A stretch of DNA of 64,000 bases, from NCBI GenBank assembly GCA_963751395.1, contig CAVVUC010000001.1, positions 310,001 to 374,000 of the forward strand, given 5' to 3'. Numbering within the stretch: the first letter of the stretch is position 1; every line of letters begins with the position of its first letter. The notes under the pieces were generated by a model. It saw only the letters and a list, made by a program, of their open reading frames with translations. It searched no databases and was not told where the DNA came from. Source of the DNA: CAVVUC01 sp963751395 (lineage in GTDB: Bacteria > Verrucomicrobiota > Verrucomicrobiia > Chthoniobacterales > Chthoniobacteraceae). The translations under genes were made by a program, and so were the position numbers. Positions 19,296-27,844 of the stretch are shown piece after piece.

Positions 19296-20489
19296 ATGAA
19301 GATCGTATTGCCAAACAAACACCTCGTGCTCCTTACGCTCATGGCAAGCACCATCCACGCCCAAATAGCCACCGCTCCAGATCCGAAGATCGAGAACGGG
19401 ATCATCAATTTGAAGGGCAACCAAGCGGCAGCCGCAAAGATGGTGCTGGGCGCGCCTTTCTGGAAGACGGAGCAAATGGAGAACGAACCGCTGTTGCTGG
19501 TTCAGGAGACCGGTGCGCCGGTCGCCACTGGCACTCTGCTCTTCATTCCCACCGCCGCACCCCGCCTGACCGACCCAACCGGAGAGGTGGTCTATGCCGA
19601 AGGCCGGGACTATCACTGGAAACCCGGCACCGCGATCATCGAACGGACCACGGGGTCGCGCATGCCCTTCAAGACCGCCGCCGAGATGAAACCCTCCCAG
19701 GAGATCAACGACCAGAACTTTGGCGGTCATCTTTTTTCTGAAGGCCGCTTCTTCCACGATCTTCAGATCCTGGTCACCTATCGGCACGGGAAGGTCCATG
19801 ACTGGCCGACGCAGGTGGCCTCCCCAAGATTGACCCGTGTCGTGGAGCGTCTGCGGGCGCGGCGGCCGATCAAGCTCGTCGCCATGGGCGACAGCATCAC
19901 GCTGGGCAGCAACGCCTCGGGCTTCGAAAAGTCCCTCGCCCCGCCCTTTCAGCCGAACTATGCCAGCCTGGTGACCAATACGCTCGGCCAGCGCTTCGGC
20001 ACCACCGTGAAGCTGGTCAACCTCAGTGTCGGCGGGGCCAAGGCCGGCTGGGGGCTGACGCGCGTGGCGGCGCTGGCGCAGGAGCAACCCGACTTGGTCC
20101 TCCTCGCCTTCGGTATGAACAACAGCGAGCCCGCGGTCGAGTTCGGCGCCATGATGAAGAAGCTGCTGGATGCAGTGCAGGCTGCGGCCCCTGCGGCGGA
20201 TGTCGTCGTGGTCGCCCCCATGAGCAGCAATCCCGCCCTGGACAGCAGCCGCTTTCCCTCCTACCTGGAGGTCCTGCGGCAACTGGAAACCGACCACGTG
20301 GCGCTGGCCGATATCACCAGCCCCTGGATCGAACTGCTCAAGACCAAGAAATTCGCCGATCTCACCGGCAACAATGTCAACCATCCGAACGATTTTGGCC
20401 ATCGCCTCTACGCGCAAGTGATCTGTGAACTCTTCCCCATCGCACCGGGCACCGATGCATCTCGTGACGCTGATAGCCTTGAGAAATGA
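19296..20489 (+). CDS. Secreted SGNH/GDSL-family esterase
   Basis: 397 aa with signal peptide ('HLVLLTLMASTIHAQ'). An N-terminal domain of ~175 residues ('GAPFWKTEQMENEPLLLVQE') precedes an SGNH hydrolase domain: block I 'AMGDSITLGS' (nucleophile Ser200), block II 'LSVGGAKAGWG', block III 'FGMNNS', and block V 'NHPNDFGH' with the catalytic His. The likely role is removal of acetyl or similar ester groups from the polysaccharide, by context among deacetylases and glycosidases. It starts 17 nt after the giant gene. Its signal-peptide DNA is nearly identical to that of the GH29 gene at 20567, which suggests local duplication of the 5' end. Confidence 0.85.
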   Translation: MKIVLPNKHLVLLTLMASTIHAQIATAPDPKIENGIINLKGNQAAAAKMVLGAPFWKTEQMENEPLLLVQETGAPVATGTLLFIPTAAPRLTDPTGEVVYAEGRDYHWKPGTAIIERTTGSRMPFKTAAEMKPSQEINDQNFGGHLFSEGRFFHDLQILVTYRHGKVHDWPTQVASPRLTRVVERLRARRPIKLVAMGDSITLGSNASGFEKSLAPPFQPNYASLVTNTLGQRFGTTVKLVNLSVGGAKAGWGLTRVAALAQEQPDLVLLAFGMNNSEPAVEFGAMMKKLLDAVQAAAPAADVVVVAPMSSNPALDSSRFPSYLEVLRQLETDHVALADITSPWIELLKTKKFADLTGNNVNHPNDFGHRLYAQVICELFPIAPGTDASRDADSLEK

Positions 20490-20566
20490 GACTTGATAAA
20501 AACAATCTTACGTCAGTTTAAGATGAGCATCCATCTGCACAACCACAAATTTCCAATCAGAAACCT

Positions 20567-22369
20567 ATGAATATGCCACCAAACAAACACATCGTGCTCC
20601 TTACGCTCCTGGCCAGCACCATCCACCTTCAGGCTGCACCGAATGAATCGGAGAATCCCGCTGGTGCTCCTGAAAATGCCGCCGCCATCGCGAAAGTGAT
20701 GGAGACCCCGGCACAACGCGACAACCGCATGGGTTGGTGGCGTGAGGCGCGCTTCGGCATGTTCATTCACTGGGGCCTCTATGCCGTGCCCGCCGGTATC
20801 TATAACGGCAAAGACGTCGATTTTTACGGTGAGTGGATCATGAACTCGGGCAAAATCCCCGTGGACGAATACGCGAAGTTCGCCGGGCAGTTCAATCCGG
20901 TGAAATTCAACGCCGATGAGTGGGCGGACCTCGCCAGGGAGGCCGGCATGAAGTACCTCGTCATCACCGCCAAACACCACGACGGGTTCTGCATGTATCA
21001 GACGGGCGTCGATGATTTCAACATCGTGGACGCCACCCCGTTCAAGCGCGATCCCGTCAAGGAACTCGCCGCCGCCTGCGCCAAACGCGGCATCAAGTTC
21101 GGCGTTTATTACTCGCAGGCGCAGGACTGGCACCACCCCGGCGGCGGCATTTATGGCAAAAGCTGGGACAAAAAACAGGAGGGAAATTACGACGAATACC
21201 TTCAAAAAGTATCCATCCCCCAGGTCCGCGAGCTGCTCGCCGAGGTCAACCCCGCCGTGCTTTGGTTCGATACTCCCATCGACATGAAACCGGAGCGGAC
21301 CCAGGAATTTCTCGAAGTCCTGAAACCGTATTCCGCCCTGATCTACAACAACCGTCTCGGCAACGGCGTCCATGGCGATACCGAAACTCCCGAACAGGAA
21401 ATCCCCGCCACCGGCTTTCCCGGACGCGATTGGGAAACCTGCATGACCATGAACGACACCTGGGGCTACAAGGCCAAGGATAACAACTACAAGTCCAGCG
21501 AAACGCTCCTGCGCAACCTCATCGACATCGCCAGCAAAAATGGCAACTACCTGCTCAACGTCGGTCCTACCGCCGAGGGCGTGATCCCGGCACCGCAAAT
21601 CGAGCGGCTCAAGGAAGTCGGCGCATGGCTCAAGGTGAACGGCGAGGCGATCTACGGCACCTCCGCCGGCCCCTACATGAAAACCCCCGCCTGGGGACGC
21701 GCCACCAGCCGCCCCGGAAAACTCTACCTGCATGTGTTCAACTGGCCGCAAAACGGCAAACTGCCGGTCCCGATGCCCAACAAGGTGACTGCCGCCAGAC
21801 TGCTTGCCAAACCAGGACAAACGCTGGAAACCACCGTCACTCCGATCGGCGTGGAAATTCACCTGCCCGCAGCCGCTCCCGATGCCATCGCGTCCGTGAT
21901 CGCCCTGGACGTCGAGGGCGTGATCGCCCCCATCGCAGCACCGCCCATTTCCCAAGCCGCCGATGGCTCCGTCATTCTAACCGCCTCAGACGCGCAAATC
22001 CACGGCGAGACCGCCAGGATGGAAGGCAACAAGGAGCCCAACATCGGTTACTGGATCAATCCCAAGGATTCGGTGACGTGGCAGGCCAACATCAACAAGC
22101 CCGGCGAATTCGACGTGGTTCTCAACCTCGCCTGCCAGCCAGGCAGTGAGGGCAGCGAATTCACCTTCAGCGCCGGCAACGCGAAACTCTCCGGAAAAAC
22201 CACCGCCACCGCCGGATGGGAGGACTACAAGGAAGTCAACATCGGCCGCATCCGCCTCGACCAGTCCGGCAAAATTGCCATCGGAATCACCCCCACCAGC
22301 AAACCCGGCCTGGGCGTCATGAACCTGCGCTCCGTCATCCTGAAACCATGCTCCGGCACATCGAAATGA
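20567..22369 (+). CDS. Secreted GH29 alpha-L-fucosidase with C-terminal binding domain
   Basis: 600 aa; signal peptide 'HIVLLTLLASTIHLQAAP'. The barrel has 'ARFGMFIHWGLYAVPAG', 'AKHHDGFCMYQT' and presumed nucleophile Asp235 in 'VLWFDTPID'. 'GNYLLNVGPTAEGVIPAPQI' is a textbook GH29 signature. The C-terminal ~130 residues ('QIHGETARMEGNKEPNIGYW') form a beta-sandwich of the kind that follows GH29 in Bacteroidota and Verrucomicrobiota and probably binds carbohydrate. Relative to the GH29 at 11179 it lacks the discoidin domain, so the two are probably not a recent duplication. Confidence 0.94.
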   Translation: MNMPPNKHIVLLTLLASTIHLQAAPNESENPAGAPENAAAIAKVMETPAQRDNRMGWWREARFGMFIHWGLYAVPAGIYNGKDVDFYGEWIMNSGKIPVDEYAKFAGQFNPVKFNADEWADLAREAGMKYLVITAKHHDGFCMYQTGVDDFNIVDATPFKRDPVKELAAACAKRGIKFGVYYSQAQDWHHPGGGIYGKSWDKKQEGNYDEYLQKVSIPQVRELLAEVNPAVLWFDTPIDMKPERTQEFLEVLKPYSALIYNNRLGNGVHGDTETPEQEIPATGFPGRDWETCMTMNDTWGYKAKDNNYKSSETLLRNLIDIASKNGNYLLNVGPTAEGVIPAPQIERLKEVGAWLKVNGEAIYGTSAGPYMKTPAWGRATSRPGKLYLHVFNWPQNGKLPVPMPNKVTAARLLAKPGQTLETTVTPIGVEIHLPAAAPDAIASVIALDVEGVIAPIAAPPISQAADGSVILTASDAQIHGETARMEGNKEPNIGYWINPKDSVTWQANINKPGEFDVVLNLACQPGSEGSEFTFSAGNAKLSGKTTATAGWEDYKEVNIGRIRLDQSGKIAIGITPTSKPGLGVMNLRSVILKPCSGTSK

Positions 22370-22464
22370 TGGATTCACCCGCACCCACACGGCCAGGCCG
22401 CCTTCCATTGGCAGGGCGACCGCTTCTCATTCGCATCCAAACCAACTAAAACCACCGACCTATT

Positions 22465-23683
22465 ATGGACTTCCCGATACAACTCGCCAGCGACCGTCGC
22501 ACCGACACGGCCTCCCCGTTCAATGACACCTTCGACATGCGCCAGCACCTCGGCCCGCGGCGGCTGACGATGGCGATGTGGGACCAGGCCTTTGCCTTGC
22601 GCCACGCCCCCGGCGGCAGCTTTGCAGACTACGACCGCGTGCTCGACGAGACGATCGAGCGCGGCTACAACACCTTGCGCCTGGACCCGATGCCGCAGTG
22701 GGTGGACCTCGCCCATCCGGAGCGGGTGCTGGCCTGGCCGGATCCCGAAAATGCCCTTGATGCCCTGGTGCTGGAACACGGCGGTCGAAGGACCGGTCGG
22801 CACCTGGATCATCGAGTTCATGGAAAAGCTGCTGGCCCGCCCGTTCCTGAACTACACGCTGAGCGCATGGTGGTTCTGCAACGCGCCGCCCACCGCCCAC
22901 CATGCCGGGCCGCCGGTGCTGCGCCTGCCGCGCACCTACGAGGAGGGCGCGGAGATGTGGTGTGTGATGCTGCGCGAATGGAAACGCCGCTTCGGCTTCG
23001 ACCGGCTGGTGTATTTCGACCTCGCCAACGAAGTGCCGTTCTTCTTCCCGGGCTTCCAGGAACGCCTCAAGGCGGAAACCGGCGCCGAATGGGACGGTCC
23101 CGTCGCTCTCGCCGGCGCAGATCCAGTTCGTCGCCACCGAACTGAACTCCGCCCTGCGCTTGCTGCGCCGCGAGTTTCCCGAACTGCGCTTCACCTGCTC
23201 GATCCACGCCGACCTGCGCTGGCTCGACATCCCGGTGGAATTCGATTGCCTCGACGTGCATTTCTACGCCGACGCCGATCCGCGCTGGGCGGAACGCACG
23301 CGCTTCGCCGAGTTCTCCAGGACGGCCTTTTCACCAAGGACGCCTGGCATGCGGAATTCTCCAAACGCTGCGCCCATGCCCACTCCGCCATCGCCCCGAT
23401 GCTGCGCGCCCGCCAGCGCCACAAGCTCGCCCAGTTCGCCGCCTGGGCGAAACAACGCGGCGCGCCGCTCACCACCACCGAGTCATGGTCGTCGTGGTTC
23501 TACCTCGATTCGCCCGGCCTCGACTGGGGCTGGCTGCTGGACTGGGCCTCGTGGTCGGTGGAGGATGCCATCGACTACGGCATGTGGGGCTGGACGCCGC
23601 ACAACTACCTGCAGCCGCAATTCAAGAACTGGCAGGATGTGAAGTGGCACCAGAAACTCACCTCCCGCTTCCTTGAAAGCTAA
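22465..23683 (+). pseudogene. Cellulase-like (clan GH-A type) hydrolase broken by three frameshifts
   Basis: Continuous homology-like protein runs through three frames. Frame 1 covers 22465-~22760 ('RRLTMAMWDQAFALRHAPGG'), frame 2 ~22760-23100 ('ARPFLNYTLSAWWF', 'DRLVYFDLANEVPFFFPGF'), frame 3 ~23100-23313 ('FTCSIHADLRWLDIPVEFDC'), then frame 2 to the stop ('DGLFTKDAWHAEFSK', 'TTTESWSSWFYLDSPGLDWG'). Each step fits a single-base indel: an extra base near 22760, an extra C in the CCC near 23098, and a lost C near 23313. 'NEVPFFF' and 'TTTESW' supply plausible acid/base and nucleophile Glu residues as in clan GH-A. It resembles the sugar-binding cellulase-like family. No signal peptide is seen. 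It could be a true pseudogene or carry assembly errors. Confidence 0.6.
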
Positions 23684-23699
23684 CGGAAACCCATCCCTC

Positions 23700-25118
23700 A
23701 TGTCCCAAACCGCAACATCCGCGCCCGTTCCAGCCAACACCCGCATCCCCGTCCGCAAGAAGATCCTCTGGGGCGCCGGCGGTGCGACGGACACCATGAT
23801 CATGAACGGGGTGAACGGCCTCGTGGATCAGATTTACACGATCGGCATGGCGCTCGATCCGAAGTGGGTGGGCCTCGCGCGTTCGGTGCCGCGGTTTCTC
23901 GATATCATGCTCGATCCGGTGATCGGCCATGCGTCGGACAACACCCGCTCGCACTGGGGACGCCGCCGCCCGTGGATGCTGGCCGGTGCCATCATCGCCG
24001 CCATCGCCACCATCGTGATGTGGTATCCGCCGCTCGGCCATGGCGCGATGGCGGTGAACGTCTTTGTCATCGCGATGCTCTCGTTGTTGTTCACGGTCGG
24101 TTACTCGCTCTTCACCATTCCCTACACGGCGATGGGCTACGAGATGAGTACGGACTCGGACGAGCGGACGCATCTTTTCAAATACCGGCTCATCTTTTTC
24201 ACCGCCGCGGGTCTGGCCACGCCCTGGCTGGCCCGGCTCTGCCTTGAACTCGAGGGCGATCAGGCCGCCACGCTCAAGGGCATCGAAGGCGTGCGCTGGG
24301 TCAGCATCGGCGTGGCCGCCGTCATCCTCGTCAGCGGCTTGATCCCGGTTTTTTTCTGCAAGAACGTGGCCCACCTTCCCACGGAAAAGAAAGTGCCGTT
24401 TCTGGACGCGGTGAAATACACGTTCCGCAACCGGGCCTTCCTGCCGCTCATCTTCGGGAACTTCCTGATGCGCGCCGGCATGTGTGTTTCAGGCATTTTC
24501 TTTTACTATGTCTTCGTCTATCGGATCGGCGGCAGCATGAAAGAGGGTGCCACTGCCTGGGGCTGGTTTATCACCGGCATCAACATCGCCGCACTCATCG
24601 GCACGCCCGCCGTGGCCTGGCTCGCCCAGCATTTTGGAAAAAAACAAACGACCATGGCGCTCATGGTCGCCAGCGCCGCCGCCTACGCCTCGACGTGGTG
24701 GACCTTCACGCGCGCCTCGGGCGAGATGTATCTCTATCTGCTCACCGCAGCCGGCATCGGGATTTTCTGCAACACACTTCCCATGGTGATCAACTCCATG
24801 CTCGCCGATGTCTGCGACGCCGATGAGCTGAAATCCGGCGCGCGCCGCGAGGCGTTCTACGGCGCGGTGTTCGTCACCTGCGACAAGCTCGCCTATGCCT
24901 TCGCGCTGCTGCTGCAAGGCTTCCTGCTGACATACTCGGGCTTCAACGCGAAGCTCGAAACCCAGTCGCCGGAAACGGTCACGTCCTGGATGAAGTGGCT
25001 CATCGCCACCCAGCCGACCGGCTTTATTCTCGGCGTGCTCTGCATCCTTGCCTACCCGCTCACCAAGGCGCGTCTCCGCGAGATCCGCGCCGAACTCGAT
25101 GCCCGCCACGGGCGCTGA
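23700..25118 (+). CDS. GPH/MelB-type sugar:cation symporter (MFS fold)
   Basis: 472 aa from the ATG at 23700; an upstream in-frame ATG at 23673 lies inside the end of the preceding gene and is less likely. About 12 hydrophobic segments. The loop after TM2-3, 'IGHASDNTRSHWGRRRPWML', is diagnostic for the glycoside-pentoside-hexuronide (GPH) family, and 'SMLADVCDADELKSGARREA' near TM10 is the second family hallmark. Members import mono- or oligosaccharides with Na+ or H+. It is the only transporter in the locus and is next to proteins without signal peptides (cellulase-like at 22465, GH36 at 27841), so it probably supplies their substrates. Confidence 0.9.
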   Translation: MSQTATSAPVPANTRIPVRKKILWGAGGATDTMIMNGVNGLVDQIYTIGMALDPKWVGLARSVPRFLDIMLDPVIGHASDNTRSHWGRRRPWMLAGAIIAAIATIVMWYPPLGHGAMAVNVFVIAMLSLLFTVGYSLFTIPYTAMGYEMSTDSDERTHLFKYRLIFFTAAGLATPWLARLCLELEGDQAATLKGIEGVRWVSIGVAAVILVSGLIPVFFCKNVAHLPTEKKVPFLDAVKYTFRNRAFLPLIFGNFLMRAGMCVSGIFFYYVFVYRIGGSMKEGATAWGWFITGINIAALIGTPAVAWLAQHFGKKQTTMALMVASAAAYASTWWTFTRASGEMYLYLLTAAGIGIFCNTLPMVINSMLADVCDADELKSGARREAFYGAVFVTCDKLAYAFALLLQGFLLTYSGFNAKLETQSPETVTSWMKWLIATQPTGFILGVLCILAYPLTKARLREIRAELDARHGR

Positions 25119-25138
25119 CGCGCCAAATCCCTTTTCCT

Positions 25139-27844
25139 ATGAACCACCATACCCGCTCCAACATCCGTCGTCACCCGCTCCGCGCCAGCGCAAAGCTCAC
25201 CTCCAGCCTGCTGGGGCTGGGCGCGTTCCTGTGCGGCGTCCTCTCCTGCCAGGCCGCATCGATCAGTGTCAGCGGCGGCACCGCCTACGAAGATCCCGCG
25301 ACGAAACACCTCGAGCTTTATGGCAGCCCGATGACAGTCGCGATCTCCGGGTTGCAACCCGGCACCTACACGCTGGAGATCGACGCGGCGGAATACTTCC
25401 ACAAAGCCCCCGGCCTGCGGCTGATGTCCGTGCGCTGCGGCACCCAGATTCTGGCGGAGCACGTTGACCTGTTCAAGCTGGCTGGTGCCGGGAAAACCCA
25501 TACGATCAGCGGCAAGGTCGAGCATCGCGGGGATTTTGCCAACGGTCCGCTGGTCATTCAGCTCGTCGGCGAAACCAATCAGGCAAAGTTGGATGCCGTG
25601 CGCGTGAAGGACTCCACCGGCCTGCTGGTCGCGGATACGACCGCCGCCAGCATCATCAAGGAACAAACCTCGTTCGGCTCGGAGATTCCCGAAGTCCAGG
25701 AGCCCCAGATCTGGAAGGACCCCGCCCAATCGCCCGAAGCCCGCGCCGCCAACCTCGTCCGCCGGCTTTCGTTGCAGGAGAAAGCCGCCCAGCTCCAGAT
25801 GGCGGCACCTGCCGTGCCCCGCCTTGGCATTCCGGCCTACGAGTGGTGGAACGAAGCGCTTCATGGGGTGGCCCGCGCCGGGGTGGCGACGGTTTTCCCC
25901 CAGGCCATCGCCGCCGCCGCCACCTGGAATCCGGCCCTCTGGAAAGAAACCGCCGAAGTCATCGCCAACGAGGCCCGCGCCAAACACCATGATCACACCC
26001 GCGCCAATGGCGGCAATTCCGCCCGCTACTTTGGCCTCGATATGTGGTCGCCCAACGTGAATATCTTCCGCGATCCCCGCTGGGGCCGCGGCCACGAAAC
26101 CTACGGCGAAGACCCGTTCCTCACCGGCCGCTTCGGCGTTGCGTTCTGCCAGGGATTGCAGGGAAATGACCCGCACTACTTCAAAACCATCGCCACGCCA
26201 AAGCACTTCGCCGTCCACAGCGGCCCCGAGGCGGACCGCCACCATTTCGACGCCCAGGCGACCGATCAGGATCTCTGGGAAACCTACCTGCCCGCATTCG
26301 AGGCCTGTTTTCTGGAAGGCAAAGCGTATTCGGTGATGGGTGCCTACAACCGGTTCCGTGGCGAGTCCTGCACCGCCAGCCAGCTCCTGCTGGTGGACAT
26401 CCTGCGCGGCAAATGGGGCTTCGCCGGCTACACGGTGTCCGACGTCGATTCGGTCGCGGACATCCACAGCAGCCACCACATCACCAGCTCGGCGGCGGAG
26501 TCGTCCGCCCTTGCGATCAAGCGGGGAATGGACTTGAACAGCGGCGGCACCTACCGCGCGCTGCCGGAAGCCGTGCGCCTCGGCTTGTGCTCCGAGAAGG
26601 ACGTGGACCACGCGCTGACCCGCTGCATGGTGGCCCGGATCCGCCTCGGTCTTTTTGATCCTGCGGAAAAGGTTCCCTATGCCGGCATCCCGATTTCCGT
26701 CAATGACTCGCCGGAACATGACGCGCTCGCGCTCAAGGTGGCCCGGGAGGCGATCGTCCTGCTCAAAAACCAAGGCGGGCTGCTCCCGCTGACGCCCAAG
26801 GGCACGGTGGCCGTCATCGGCCCGAATGCCGACGAACGCGAGATCAAGAACGGCGTGCTGGTGGGCAACTACAGCGGCGATCCTTCGCACCCGGTCACGT
26901 TCCTGGATGGCATCCGCAAAAAGTGGGCAGGGAAGGGGACCGTCCTCTACGCCAAGGGCTGCGAAATTTCCCGCCCGGACGCGGCTCTCGAAGCCGAAGC
27001 TCTCGCCACCGCCGCCAAGGCCGATGTGGTCGTCATGGTCATGGGACTCAACGCGAAGATCGAGGGCGAGGAGGGCGAAGGCGGCGACCGGACTTTCCTC
27101 GGGCTGTTTCCCCACCAGGAAAAACTGCTCCAGCAAGTCGCAGCGCTCGGCAAGCCGGTCGTCCTCGTGATCGCAGCCGGATCGGCCATGGCGGTGCCGT
27201 GGGCGCAAGAGCACATCCCCGCAATCCTCGACGTCTGGTATCCCGGCCAGCGCGGTGGCGATGCCCTCGCCAACGTGCTCACCGGCGACTACAATCCGGC
27301 GGGGCGTCTGCCCCTCACGTTCTACAAGTCCGAGTCCGATCTGCCGGATTTCAAAGACTACGGCATGGCTGGCCGGACCTATCGTTATTTCACCGGCACA
27401 CCGCTCTATCCCTTTGGCCACGGCCTCAGCTACACCACGTTCGCGTATGCGAAGCCGCGCGTGAAGCCGTCCGCCGATGGCGGCTACGACGTGGCCGTCC
27501 CGGTCACCAATACCGGCAAGCGCGCAGGCGACGAGGTGGTCCAGCTCTACATCTCGCGCAAGGATGCCCCGGCGGGAAGCCAACTGCCGCTGCGCTCACT
27601 GCGCGGGTTCAAACGCTTCCATCTCCGGCCGGGCGAGACCCGAACCGTCGTGTTCCACCTCACTCCTTTCCAGTTCGCATTTGCCGACACCAGGGGGAAA
27701 CGCTCCGTCGAGCCGGGCGACTACCTGATTGGCGTCGGCGGCGGCCAGGTGCCGGCGCAGCAGGTTTCCGTGCGGATCAAGTCGCTCATCACCGAGCCCG
27801 CATACGCTTACCGGGAGCCCACTTTCGGGGTGACTGCGCCATGA
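25139..27844 (+). CDS. Secreted GH3 beta-glycosidase (beta-xylosidase/glucosidase type)
   Basis: 901 aa from the ATG at 25139, chosen because it starts a signal peptide ('LLGLGAFLCGVLSCQAAS'). Residues ~40-170 form a malectin-like or CBM-like domain ('GLQPGTYTLEIDAAEYFHK'). The GH3 N domain starts near 195 with 'LSLQEKAAQLQ' and 'YEWWNEALHGVARAG', the latter typical of xylosidase-like GH3 enzymes. It also has 'DPRWGRGHETYGEDP', 'TPKHFAVHSGPEADRHHFDA' and 'GYTVSDVDSVADI' with presumed nucleophile Asp435. The GH3 C domain and a fibronectin-III-like tail ('PLYPFGHGLSYTTFAYAKP') follow. The stop overlaps the start of the GH36 gene by 4 nt (ATGA), so translation is probably coupled. Confidence 0.93.
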   Translation: MNHHTRSNIRRHPLRASAKLTSSLLGLGAFLCGVLSCQAASISVSGGTAYEDPATKHLELYGSPMTVAISGLQPGTYTLEIDAAEYFHKAPGLRLMSVRCGTQILAEHVDLFKLAGAGKTHTISGKVEHRGDFANGPLVIQLVGETNQAKLDAVRVKDSTGLLVADTTAASIIKEQTSFGSEIPEVQEPQIWKDPAQSPEARAANLVRRLSLQEKAAQLQMAAPAVPRLGIPAYEWWNEALHGVARAGVATVFPQAIAAAATWNPALWKETAEVIANEARAKHHDHTRANGGNSARYFGLDMWSPNVNIFRDPRWGRGHETYGEDPFLTGRFGVAFCQGLQGNDPHYFKTIATPKHFAVHSGPEADRHHFDAQATDQDLWETYLPAFEACFLEGKAYSVMGAYNRFRGESCTASQLLLVDILRGKWGFAGYTVSDVDSVADIHSSHHITSSAAESSALAIKRGMDLNSGGTYRALPEAVRLGLCSEKDVDHALTRCMVARIRLGLFDPAEKVPYAGIPISVNDSPEHDALALKVAREAIVLLKNQGGLLPLTPKGTVAVIGPNADEREIKNGVLVGNYSGDPSHPVTFLDGIRKKWAGKGTVLYAKGCEISRPDAALEAEALATAAKADVVVMVMGLNAKIEGEEGEGGDRTFLGLFPHQEKLLQQVAALGKPVVLVIAAGSAMAVPWAQEHIPAILDVWYPGQRGGDALANVLTGDYNPAGRLPLTFYKSESDLPDFKDYGMAGRTYRYFTGTPLYPFGHGLSYTTFAYAKPRVKPSADGGYDVAVPVTNTGKRAGDEVVQLYISRKDAPAGSQLPLRSLRGFKRFHLRPGETRTVVFHLTPFQFAFADTRGKRSVEPGDYLIGVGGGQVPAQQVSVRIKSLITEPAYAYREPTFGVTAP

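Noticed and set aside
22366..22449. 27-codon frame overlapping the GH29 stop by ATGA
   Set aside because: Very short, no similarity and no signal or domain; most likely chance.
25052..27583. 843-codon minus-strand open frame
   Set aside because: Antisense shadow of the GH3 gene, with low-complexity residues and no motif.
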